Below are positions 40,622 through 47,826 of a stretch of 64,000 nt of DNA, piece by piece. A program made the translations under genes and the position numbers. Under the pieces are notes generated by a model. The model saw only the letters and a program-made list of their open reading frames with translations, had not been told where the DNA came from and made no database searches. Position 1 is the first letter of the stretch. Each line of letters opens with the position of its first letter. Source of the stretch: Streptacidiphilus sp. P02-A3a (GTDB lineage: Bacteria; Actinomycetota; Actinomycetes; Streptomycetales; Streptomycetaceae). The stretch lies in contig NZ_CP048289.1 in NCBI RefSeq assembly GCF_014084105.1, positions 4,783,922-4,847,921 on the forward strand, written 5' to 3'.

Positions 40622-40650
40622 GCAGCGCGGTGTTCGGTCGTGCGGACAAG
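40622..40650. repeat. 29-bp sequence repeated exactly at 43983-44011
   Basis: The 29 bases beginning GCAGCGCGGTGTTCGGTCGT occur here in non-coding sequence and again inside the isochorismatase gene, where the minus strand encodes LSARPNTALL. It is a copied gene fragment. Confidence 0.85.
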
Positions 40651-40663
40651 CCGGACGGGGCGA

Positions 40664-41224
40664 TCAGCGGTAGTCCTGCGGGTGGGCCTGCATCCAGGTA
40701 TTGATCTGGTCGCGCGTACCTCGCAGCAGGCTCTGGTGCTTCTCGACATTGGCGAGGGAGAGGTCGCCGCCCAGGGACGTCCGCATCCGACCGATCCAGG
40801 CGAGTGGCTGCTCGAAGTGCCCGGGCCCCTCGGGGCTGGCCTTCATGGACGCGTAGAGGTCGTCGAGGTTCTCCAGCAGGCGGTTGACGAAGTACCCGCA
40901 GTTCCCCGGGTCGGCGCAGCCCGCGTCGGTGTAGGTGGCCTGGAGTTCGGCGAACGCGTCGCGCACCTGCTGGACCGGCGTTCCCGGTGCGGCCGGCGTG
41001 GTGGGGAAGACGACCGCCGTTGCCGTCGACTGCGCGGCCGGGGCGGCCGTCGTCGATTGCGCGGCCGTCGTCGACGGGGAGGCGGCGGCGCTGCCCGAGG
41101 CCGCGACGGGTGGGCGGGCCGGGGCGGAAGCCGCGGACGTCCGCACGGCCGCGCTGGAGCAGGAGGTGAGAAGCGCCGCCAGGAAGGCGGCGGACAACGC
41201 AATCGCGGACGGTCGTATACGCAT
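40664..41224 (-). CDS. Putative lipoprotein
   Basis: The 186-residue precursor has a signal sequence and lipobox (AALLTSC, Cys at about 22), an Ala/Ser/Thr-rich linker to about residue 75 and a helical domain with two close cysteines (GCADPGNCGYFVNRLLENLD) that may form a disulfide. The end, INTWMQAHPQDYR, is helical. ATG 41224 is chosen for the signal peptide. No known family. It is divergent from the ATPase gene at 41362. Confidence 0.72.
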   Translation of the reverse strand: MRIRPSAIALSAAFLAALLTSCSSAAVRTSAASAPARPPVAASGSAAASPSTTAAQSTTAAPAAQSTATAVVFPTTPAAPGTPVQQVRDAFAELQATYTDAGCADPGNCGYFVNRLLENLDDLYASMKASPEGPGHFEQPLAWIGRMRTSLGGDLSLANVEKHQSLLRGTRDQINTWMQAHPQDYR

Positions 41225-41361
41225 GATGCCCCCGTTGAAGTGCCGAACCGTGAGCATAGCCGGGGCCGGGTTCACCTTCGCGAGCAGGATCCGGTGTGGC
41301 ACAGGTGGTGTGGCGCTCACCGGGTAGGCGCTGCCACGACCGGAAGGGAGAGGGCGGAGCT

Positions 41362-41853
41362 ATGGGTGAGGCGTCGATCAAGGCGATGGGGTGGGCGCAG
41401 TCCTTTCCCGTGAGCAGCGGTGTGCAGGCCGGCAGGCGCTGGGCCCGGGCGCACCTGGAGCGGCTCGGCTGGTGCGCGCGGGCACCGGAGACGGTCGATG
41501 ACGTCCTCCTGGCCGTGAGCGAGTTGATCACCAACGCCCATGTCCACGCGCACAGTGACGCGCAGGTGGTTCTGACGTGGGATCTGGTCTGCCTGCATGT
41601 CAGTGTCAGTGACACCTCGCCCGTCCTGCCCACTCCTCGGTCCCTCGACGCGGAGCGCGAATCCGGGCGCGGGATGGCCATCGTCGACGCCGTGGCCGAC
41701 GATTGGGAGGCCCACCGGCAGGAGAACGGAAAAACGATCAGCGCCTGCTTCCATCCGCCCGGCCGACCCGACCCCCACCCGGAGAGGTCACCGGACGTGG
41801 GCTGCCCCTGCGGGTTCATCCAGCGCGGGGGGCGTCCCGCGGCCAGCGGATGA
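41362..41853 (+). CDS. GHKL-type ATP-binding protein (RsbW-like)
   Basis: The 163-residue protein has the N box VSELITNAHVHAHSDAQVVL at about 53-72, the DTSPVLP D-box region and ESGRGMAIVDAVADDWEAHR as G box, thus a compact HATPase_c_2 domain. The short C-terminus has CPCGF. Streptomycetes have dozens of such regulators acting on anti-sigma or partner-switch systems; the partner is not visible here. The start follows an AGGGCGGAG ribosome site. Confidence 0.8.
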   Translation: MGEASIKAMGWAQSFPVSSGVQAGRRWARAHLERLGWCARAPETVDDVLLAVSELITNAHVHAHSDAQVVLTWDLVCLHVSVSDTSPVLPTPRSLDAERESGRGMAIVDAVADDWEAHRQENGKTISACFHPPGRPDPHPERSPDVGCPCGFIQRGGRPAASG

Positions 41854-41861
41854 CCGCCCGG

Positions 41862-42443
41862 TCAGCGGAGTTCCGCGGCTGCCGCGCGGAGTTCGTCGAA
41901 CGCGGCTCTCGTGTGGGTCGCCAGCTCGCCGGGGTCCTGGTCGCGGGTGGGGTCGGCCCACCGGGTGTATCCGAGTCCGAACGCGAGCACGCCGAGTTCG
42001 GCGGCCACCTGGGCCGCGGGTTCCGGGACGTTCCGTCGTTTCAGCGCTTCGACTATCGCCGTGGCCATGCCGATGCTCTTCAGCGCTTCGCGGTCCCGCA
42101 GCTCCTCGTTGGCCTCGATCGCCGCGTGCAGCAGCGGGCTGAGTTCGCGGTTGAACGATGTCATCTCGCCTGACGCGCGCTCCAGGCCGGCCGCGACGGC
42201 CGTCAGCGGCGTGGCGTCCGGGGCCGCGGTGTCGATGCCCTCGGTCAGCAGCCGGCTCAGGACTTGCTGCCCGGTGGTGAGGATCTCGCGTTTGTCCGCG
42301 AAGTGGCGGAAGAACGTGCTCCGCGTCAGCCCTGCCCGCTCGGCGATCTGGGCGACCGTCGTCGCGTCGTAGCCCTGCTCGGCGAACAGGCGCAGTGCCT
42401 CGACGACCAGTCGTTGGCGTGCGTCGGGCTTCCATCTCGGCAT
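41862..42443 (-). CDS. TetR-family repressor
   Basis: The 193-residue protein has the TetR HTH (ALRLFAEQGYDATTVAQIAE then GLTRSTFFRHFADK, about 15-60) and a helical ligand domain. It is divergent from the epimerase at 42528, and the 84-base gap contains two copies of a long palindrome, which must be its binding sites. It therefore probably represses itself and the epimerase gene. The ligand is unknown. Confidence 0.88.
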   Translation of the reverse strand: MPRWKPDARQRLVVEALRLFAEQGYDATTVAQIAERAGLTRSTFFRHFADKREILTTGQQVLSRLLTEGIDTAAPDATPLTAVAAGLERASGEMTSFNRELSPLLHAAIEANEELRDREALKSIGMATAIVEALKRRNVPEPAAQVAAELGVLAFGLGYTRWADPTRDQDPGELATHTRAAFDELRAAAAELR

Positions 42444-42456
42444 GGGCCCATCCTAG

Positions 42457-42512
42457 GTGATGGGACAGGTGTCGCATCACGGTGTACGGTGATGGGACAC
42501 CTGTCGCATCAC
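42457..42512. promoter_or_regulatory. Two TetR operator copies
   Basis: The 24-base sites at 42457-42480 and 42489-42512 share GTGATGGGACA and TGTCGCATCAC around a central dinucleotide, and each is an imperfect palindrome. Their 32-base spacing is three helical turns, so two dimers can bind on one face. Confidence 0.85.
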
Positions 42513-42527
42513 CTCGTGGAGCTCACC

Positions 42528-43409
42528 ATGCGCGTCTTCATCACCGGCGGAACCGGCCTGATCGGCTCCGCCGTCGTCGCCGAACTGCTCGCCGCGAGGC
42601 ATTCGGTCACCGCCCTCGCCCGTTCCGACGCCTCAGCGGCGCGCGCCGAAGCCGCCGGCGCCGCCGCGCTCCGCGGCGGCCTCACCGACCTTGAGGTGCT
42701 GCGATCCGGCGCGGAGCGGGCGGACGGCGTGATCCACCTCGCCTTCAGCAACGACTTCAGCTCGCCCGAGGCGCTCGCGCGAGGGGTCGCCGAGGAAAGC
42801 GCCGCGCTCGCGACGCTCGGCGACACCCTCCTCGGTACGGACCGGCCGCTGGTCACCGTGTCCGGCACGCCCCACGTGCCGGGACGCGCGTCGACCGAGG
42901 CCGACCCGCTGCCCACCGGTGGGCCCGTCGGCGGGCGCAGCCAGTCGGTGACCCGCGCGCTCGAACTCGCCTCGCGCGGCGTGCGCAGCTCGGCGGTGCG
43001 GCTGCCGCGCACGGTCCACAACCAGGGGTTGGGCGGTTTCGCCGGGCTGCTCACCGACATCGCCCGCCGCACCGGCGTCGTCGGCTACCCCGCGGACGGC
43101 GCGCAGCGCTGGCCGGCCGTCCACGCGCTCGACGCCGCGGTCCTGTTCCGGCTCGCGCTGGAGAGGGCTCCGGCCGGGAGCTCGTGGCACGCCGTGGCCG
43201 ACGAAGGTGACGCGGTACGCGACATCGCCGCTGTCATCGGGCGGCGGACCGGCCTGCCGGTCAGGTCGGTGCCGCAGGACGTTTTCGGTCCCCTCGGCCC
43301 GGTCTTCGCGACCGACCAGCCCGCGTCCAGCGCTCACACCCGCGCCGCCCTCGGCTGGGAGCCGACGCACCCGAGCCTGCTCGACGACCTGGAGAACATC
43401 GGAGCCTGA
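42528..43409 (+). CDS. NAD(P)-dependent epimerase/dehydratase family (extended SDR-like) protein
   Basis: The 293-residue protein begins MRVFITGGTGLIGSAVVAEL, the glycine-rich NAD(P) loop TGGTGxIG. Later parts are VIHLAFSNDF, TVSGTPHVPG and a C-terminal AALGWEPTHPSLLDDL, typical of the atypical SDR family common next to TetR genes. The classical YxxxK is not evident (the region reads GGRSQSVTRALE), as in many of this group. The substrate is unknown. Its expression is presumably controlled by the divergent TetR. Confidence 0.85.
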   Translation: MRVFITGGTGLIGSAVVAELLAARHSVTALARSDASAARAEAAGAAALRGGLTDLEVLRSGAERADGVIHLAFSNDFSSPEALARGVAEESAALATLGDTLLGTDRPLVTVSGTPHVPGRASTEADPLPTGGPVGGRSQSVTRALELASRGVRSSAVRLPRTVHNQGLGGFAGLLTDIARRTGVVGYPADGAQRWPAVHALDAAVLFRLALERAPAGSSWHAVADEGDAVRDIAAVIGRRTGLPVRSVPQDVFGPLGPVFATDQPASSAHTRAALGWEPTHPSLLDDLENIGA

Positions 43410-43449
43410 GACAGCGGCCGACTGCCGGACCGGCCGCGGGCAGGGGTGG

Positions 43450-44019
43450 TCAGCGGCGGCGTTCCGCGGGCGTGAAGTCCACCGCTGCCGTGTCCACCGC
43501 GCCGGCGGTGCGGCCCGGGGCGGTGTGGTACTTCCAGTACAGGTTCGTGTGCGCGATGACCTGCTCCGGTGCGGGCGCGCCGTAGGCGGTCAGGTCCTCG
43601 GTCGTGTGCGCGTCAGCGACCAGGGTCGCGTCGTATCCGCGGACGAGGGCGCCGTGCAGGGTGGCCCGGACGCACTGGTCGGTCTGGGCGCCGGTGACGA
43701 ACAGGCGGCCGATGCCGTGCTGGGCCAGTACCGCTTCGAGGTCGGTCTCCTCGAAGGAGTCGGGGTAGCGCTTGTGCACCAGGGGCTCTGTCCCCTCGCG
43801 GACCAACTCCGGCACGTACTGCCACTGGTCGCTGTCGATCGGCAGGTCCTCGCTCGAGTGCTGCACCCAGATGACGGGCACGTCCCGCGCCCGGGCCTTG
43901 GCGGCCAGGGTGGCGATGTTCGCCACGACGGCCTCGCGGTTGTGCGCACCGCCCACGACTCCGTTCTGGACGTCGATGACAAGCAGCGCGGTGTTCGGTC
44001 GTGCGGACAAGGTCGTCAT
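43450..44019 (-). CDS. Isochorismatase-family cysteine hydrolase
   Basis: The 189-residue protein has ALLVIDVQNGVVGGAH (catalytic Asp), VPVIWVQHSSEDLPID, and the catalytic Cys in FVTGAQTDQCVRATLHGALV, near residue 118. A Lys in VHKRYPDSFEET completes the triad. The family hydrolyses amides or enol ethers such as nicotinamide or isochorismate; the substrate is unknown. ATG 44019 is chosen for the standard N-terminus. A 29-bp piece of its 5' coding part is repeated at 40622. Confidence 0.87.
   Translation of the reverse strand: MTTLSARPNTALLVIDVQNGVVGGAHNREAVVANIATLAAKARARDVPVIWVQHSSEDLPIDSDQWQYVPELVREGTEPLVHKRYPDSFEETDLEAVLAQHGIGRLFVTGAQTDQCVRATLHGALVRGYDATLVADAHTTEDLTAYGAPAPEQVIAHTNLYWKYHTAPGRTAGAVDTAAVDFTPAERRR
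43983..44011. repeat. 29-bp sequence repeated exactly at 40622-40650
   Basis: This is the coding source copy, within codons 4-13 of the isochorismatase gene. Confidence 0.85.
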
Positions 44020-44145
44020 GCTCGCTCCCGGCTTGAGTGGCTCACTGCTTCCGGCCACCGTACGACGACCCACTGACAGGTTCCCCGGCGGCCGCAGCCG
44101 GCTTCGCTCGGAGCGGCGCGCCCCTGGGGTGGGTAGCCTCCCAGG

Positions 44146-44226
44146 ATGACTGCGACATCCGACATGACTGCGACATTCGACGAGACGGTCCGCGCCCGGC
44201 TGCGGGCAGATGAATCCGTGGGTTGA
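44146..44226 (+). pseudogene. Truncated N-terminus with 18-bp tandem duplication
   Basis: ATGACTGCGACATCCGAC at 44146 is repeated, with one change, at 44164, so the frame starts twice: MTATSD, MTATFDETVRARLRADESVG, then TGA. The sequence breaks off where transposase remnant sequence begins, so this is the front end of a lost gene. Confidence 0.45.
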
Positions 44227-44227
44227 T

Positions 44228-44345
44228 TTATCTACGCGGTCTGTGACTGTCGCGTACCACGTACAGGATCCGGCGCTGCCGCTCGTTCAAATGCGGCGTC
44301 ACCGCCTCGAACTTCGCCCGTGACGACTCCAGGGTCGTGGACTGA
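44228..44345 (-). pseudogene. N-terminal remnant of an ISAzo13-type transposase
   Basis: The frame reads AKFEAVTPHLNERQRRILYV and then stops. K-FEA-LPHL-ERQRRL is the highly characteristic beginning of ISAzo13-family transposases. Only about 38 codons remain. Confidence 0.55.
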
Positions 44346-44559
44346 CGCGGTGGCTGATGCTCCGTTTCCAGTCCCCGACCCTACTTGGCGCGGGCCGCGG
44401 CGGGGGCAGGGGCAACCTGTCCACCGCCCCCTGCTGTCTGATCATGAACAGGCTGAACAGGTCTGCGACGCGCGGGCGTACCGCCGGGCGGCTCCAAAGC
44501 GGTTAAGTGGTCTCGCCCCATCCCCACGCCCGAGGGCAGAGGGCGAGTCGCTTCCCCCC

Positions 44560-45099
44560 GGGCTGCTCGCCGGTGCACTGGATGTCCCCGCCCTGCGCAC
44601 GGACCTGGCAGCCGGCGACCTGGTGGTGTGCGACCGGGCGCTGCGCGGCGAGGGCACCTCCGCCCACTACCTGCCGCCGGGCGACCACGCCCACCCGGAC
44701 CGCCACCTCACCGCCGCGCTCGCGCGCGCTGTCGCCGACCGCGGGTCCCGCCCGCGCCTCGGAGGGACGTGGACCACCGACGCTCTCTACCGCGAGAGCG
44801 CGACCGAGGTCCGCCTGTACGCCCGACACGGCGTCCTGACCGCCGACATGGAGGCGGCCGCTCTGTTCGCCGTCGGCCGGTACCGGCGGCTGCCCGTGGC
44901 CGCTGCCTTCGCCGTCGCCGACTCCCTGGTCACGCGCGCACCGCGCACCGACCACCCGTCAACCTCCGGCTCCCTCGACCTCCTGCTCGCCGCGGCACTG
45001 GACGCCCTCGTCGCCTGCGCCAGCGCCGGTCCGGGCACCGCGGCCACTAGGGTGGGCACCGGTCGCGAGCACCAGAGCCCGGAGGAACGGCGTGGCTGA
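44560..45099 (+). pseudogene. 5'-truncated nucleoside phosphorylase-family gene
   Basis: From about 44560 the frame encodes LAAGDLVVCDRALRGEGTSA, GGTWTTDALYRE and GVLTADMEAAALFAVG. The last is the purine/uridine phosphorylase signature with the ribose-binding Met-Glu. The first third of the family (phosphate-binding Gly/Arg motifs) is missing, and upstream codons to 44350 do not match. The product cannot be functional. Its stop overlaps the tmk start with GGAGG upstream, so it once was first in a phosphorylase-tmk-glycosyltransferase operon. Confidence 0.65.
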
Positions 45100-45249
45100 G
45101 CTGCCAGGGCTGTTCGTCGTCCTCGAAGGCGCGGACGGCTGCGGGAAGAGCGGCATCACCGTCGCACCCCCGCCCAGCTTGCCGCCGACCTGTGCGACTT
45201 GATCGAGCACCGCACCCGGTCAACCGTTCCCGCCCCGGAGCCCACATGA
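45092..45249 (+). pseudogene. tmk: Internally deleted dTMP kinase gene
   Basis: GTG 45092 opens GLFVVLEGADGCGKS, the Walker A end of thymidylate kinase. Immediately after the P-loop about 150 codons are missing. The sequence resumes, out of frame, with TPAQLAADLCDLIEHRTRS, a typical C-terminal helix, ending at a TGA that overlaps the next gene's ATG (ATGA). In the first frame a stop occurs at 45200-45202. Both termini and both overlaps survive, so this is a clean internal deletion. Confidence 0.7.
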
Positions 45250-46136
45250 GCAGCGACCCCAGCAGGCCCACCGTCGACGCGGTGGTCCTGACGATGAACG
45301 ACCGCCCCGCCGAGTTCCCCAGGGCAATGACCTCGCTGCTCGAACAGGCAGGCGTTGACCTGCGCGTGGTCATCGTCGGCAACGGCTGCGAACCCGACTA
45401 CGTCCCCGACGGCGTCACCGTCGTCACCCTGCCGGAGAACCTCGGGATCCCCGAGGGCCGCAACGTCGGAGCCGACGCCCTGGCCGGCCCCGACGCCGGC
45501 GAGTTCCTCTTCTTCTACGACAACGACGCCGACCTGCCCGAACGCGACATTCTGGCCCGGCTCGTCGACCAGGCCCGCCGCCACCCCGAGGCGGCCTACA
45601 TCCAGCCGCGCATCGCCGACCCCGACACCGGCGTCACCGTCCGCCGCTGGGTACCCCGGCTACGAGCCGCAGACCCCACCCGGCCCGGCACCGTCACCGC
45701 GATGGCCGAGGGCGTCGTCCTGATCCGCCGGACGGACTTCGAGCACGCCGGGCGCTGGCCGGGCCACTTCTTCCTCTACCACGAAGGATTCGACCTCGCG
45801 ATGAGGCTCTGGGACCAGGGGCGGACAGGTTTCTACAGCCCGGAGATCATCGTCCACCACCCCGCCAGCAACCCTGCCCGCCACGCCCTCTACCTGCGCC
45901 TGGTCGCCCGCAACCGGGTCTGGGTCGCCTACCGGCGCCTGCCCGCGCCGCTCGTCCCGATCTACATCACCTCGTGGATCGTCATCACCGTCGCCCGGCT
46001 GCGCTCGCGCACCAGCCTGGCCACCTGGTTCGCCGGACTCGGTGAAGGCCTGCGAGGCGGCCACGGCGAGCGCCGCCCGATGGCCTGGAACACCGTCTGG
46101 CGGCTGACCCGCGCCGGACGCCCCCCGATCGTCTAG
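45246..46136 (+). CDS. Family 2 glycosyltransferase
   Basis: The 296-residue protein has the GT-A fold: AVVLTMNDRP, LRVVIVGNGCEPD, LPENLGIPEGRNVGADAL and the metal DxD-like EFLFFYDNDADLPE at about 96-109. After AEGVVLIRRTDFEHAGRWPG comes the acceptor Asp region FFLYHEGFDLAMRLWDQG. A C-terminal hydrophobic helix (PLVPIYITSWIVITVARL) suggests membrane association. It follows the broken tmk. Its stop codon TAG lies inside the CTAG at the end of the next insertion element, so the last residues could be altered. Confidence 0.87.
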   Translation: MSSDPSRPTVDAVVLTMNDRPAEFPRAMTSLLEQAGVDLRVVIVGNGCEPDYVPDGVTVVTLPENLGIPEGRNVGADALAGPDAGEFLFFYDNDADLPERDILARLVDQARRHPEAAYIQPRIADPDTGVTVRRWVPRLRAADPTRPGTVTAMAEGVVLIRRTDFEHAGRWPGHFFLYHEGFDLAMRLWDQGRTGFYSPEIIVHHPASNPARHALYLRLVARNRVWVAYRRLPAPLVPIYITSWIVITVARLRSRTSLATWFAGLGEGLRGGHGERRPMAWNTVWRLTRAGRPPIV

Positions 46137-46229
46137 ACGAGTGGTTCCGAAGTCCTGTGACGGAGCGTTTGGGCTGGCGGATGAACTCTTCAGCGAGCCG
46201 CGAGCCCAAGGTGGCCAGCGCCTTTGGGG

Positions 46230-46264
46230 GTGGCCGTGCGGTGCGCTCAGCCCCGCACGGCCAC
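46230..46264 (-). terminator. Hairpin terminator of the VOC gene
   Basis: GTGGCCGTGCGG (46230-46241) pairs perfectly with CCGCACGGCCAC (46253-46264), loop 11 bases, 28 bases past the VOC stop. Confidence 0.7.
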
Positions 46265-46291
46265 TCTTCCCTGTGGCGGTGTGCTGGACGT

Positions 46292-46699
46292 TTACCTCAG
46301 CGGCCGGGGTGTCGCCTCATGGCTGTCGTAGGGACGAGTGATGATCTCCATGCCGTGGCCAGCCGGATCGAAAAAGTACACCCCGCGCCCACCGTGGTGG
46401 TGGTTGATCTCGCCCGGCTGCTTCATGTGCGGGTCGGCGTAGTACGTGATCGCGGCCTGCTGGATCCGCTCGAACGCCGCGTCGAACTCATCCTCGGAGA
46501 TGAGGAAGGCGTAGTGCTGCATGGTGATCGACTCGACCGGGATGCTGACGAAGTCCAGGGTGACGCCGTTGCCGGTGGCGACCGGAACGAACGGGCCCCA
46601 CTCGATCCCGACCTCAAGGCCCAGGATCCTCGCCAGGAACTCGGCGGATTCCCGGTTGTTCCGGGCGTGAACGATGGTGTGGTTCAACTCGACTGACAT
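46292..46699 (-). CDS. VOC (glyoxalase/bleomycin-resistance fold) protein
   Basis: The 135-residue protein has the two beta-alpha-beta-beta-beta modules: LNHTIVHARNNRESAEFLAR with ILGLE and PVATGNGVTLDFVS, then HYAFLISEDEFDAAFERIQQ and GRGVYFFDPAGHGMEIITRP. Potential metal ligands are His 7 and the late Glu. The family includes dioxygenases, isomerases and antibiotic-binding proteins; no specific role can be given. ATG 46699 has GGAGG upstream. It lies inside the IR-bounded element on the opposite strand to the transposase. Confidence 0.82.
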   Translation of the reverse strand: MSVELNHTIVHARNNRESAEFLARILGLEVGIEWGPFVPVATGNGVTLDFVSIPVESITMQHYAFLISEDEFDAAFERIQQAAITYYADPHMKQPGEINHHHGGRGVYFFDPAGHGMEIITRPYDSHEATPRPLR

Positions 46700-46911
46700 G
46701 TGCGGAATGCCTCCGTAAGGCACCTCGCGGACACCTCCATGCCTCACCCAGCCGGTGACCGACACGCGATGCCGCGCCCACGACCCTATGCGGCACGGCT
46801 CCCATCGTCGAGTGGCACTGGCCGCCAAGTACCTCGCGCGGACACGCCAACTCGGGCGCTCATCCACAAGTTCCGGCCCGGCAAAGGGTAGAGGGCGTCC
46901 AAGATCAGTTT

Positions 46912-47803
46912 GTGACAACCGACCTGAACACCCTCTTGACCGCACTTTACGTGAAGATCGACGACGAGATCGGAGGAACCCGATGGATGGGACGACCGCC
47001 CCTGCTCAGCGACTCCGAACTTGTCTGTCTCGCGGTCGCCCAGGCCCTGCTCGGCTACCACTCCGAGGCCCGCTGGCTGCGCTATGCCCGCAAGAACCTG
47101 TCCGACATGTTCCCCTAGCTGCCCCAACGGCTGGGCTACAGCAAGCGGTTGAAGTCCGCACTGCCACTGCTCAAGCGCGTGATCCGCGAACTCGCCATGG
47201 ACAGCGACTTCTGGACCGACACGGTCTGGATCGCCGACTCGACCCCGGTGCCCTGCGGCATGTCCCGCCCGACCGTCCAGCGATCGAACATGGCCGGATG
47301 GGCCTGCTACGGCTACTGCGCCTCCCACTCCCGCTTCTTCTGGGGCCTGCGCCTGTACCTGGTGTGCACCCCGACGGCATGCCGATCATGTGGGCGCTGG
47401 CCAACCCGAAGATCGGCGAACGCGAGGTCCTGTCCGCGATGCTCGAAGTCGACGCCGACCTGGTCGCCGAGCGCGAGGGCATCCTGCTCGTCACGGACAA
47501 GGGCTTCGCGTCCAAGCCGTTCGAGAAGGACCTCGCCGAGCAGGGCATCGAGCTCCTGCGACCGTCGCTCAAGCGCGAGAAGAAGCGATACGGCGAGCGA
47601 TGCTCAAGAAGGTCCGCCAGCTGATCGAGTCGGTCAACGACACCCTCAAAGGGCAGCTTGACCTGGAACGCCACGGCGGACGGACCTTCGAGGGCGTTGC
47701 CGTCCGGGTGACCCAGCGGGTCCTCGCAATGGCCGCCGGCATCTGGCACAACAACCTCATCGGCGCACCGGTCACCCGCTCGCTGATCGCCTACGACCAC
47801 TAA
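46912..47803 (+). pseudogene. IS982-family transposase, decayed
   Basis: The reading is VTTDLNTLLTALYVKIDDEI, GRPPLLSDSELVCLAVAQAL, IADSTPVPCG, GWACYGYCASHSRFFWGLRL, VTDKGFASKPFEKDLAEQGI and SVNDTLKGQLDLERHGGRTF, ending SLIAYDH. This is the full IS982 transposase, but split by a TAG at 47116-47118 and by frameshifts near 47375 and 47590. The DDE residues sit in the separate frames. It cannot make active transposase without repair. Confidence 0.85.
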
Positions 47804-47826
47804 TCACTTCGGATCTACTCGTCTAG

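Larger units (their letters stand above)
46133..47826. mobile_element. IS982-type element region bounded by 21-bp inverted repeats, carrying a VOC gene
   Basis: CTAGACGAGTGGTTCCGAAG at 46133 and its inverted partner ending at 47826 match at 19 of 21 bases, and both outer ends carry CTAG. The right end directly follows the transposase remnant. The left end is 780 bases before that gene, with a VOC gene between, longer than usual for IS982 (about 1 kb), so the element seems to have gained cargo or lost a nearer left end. Confidence 0.6.
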
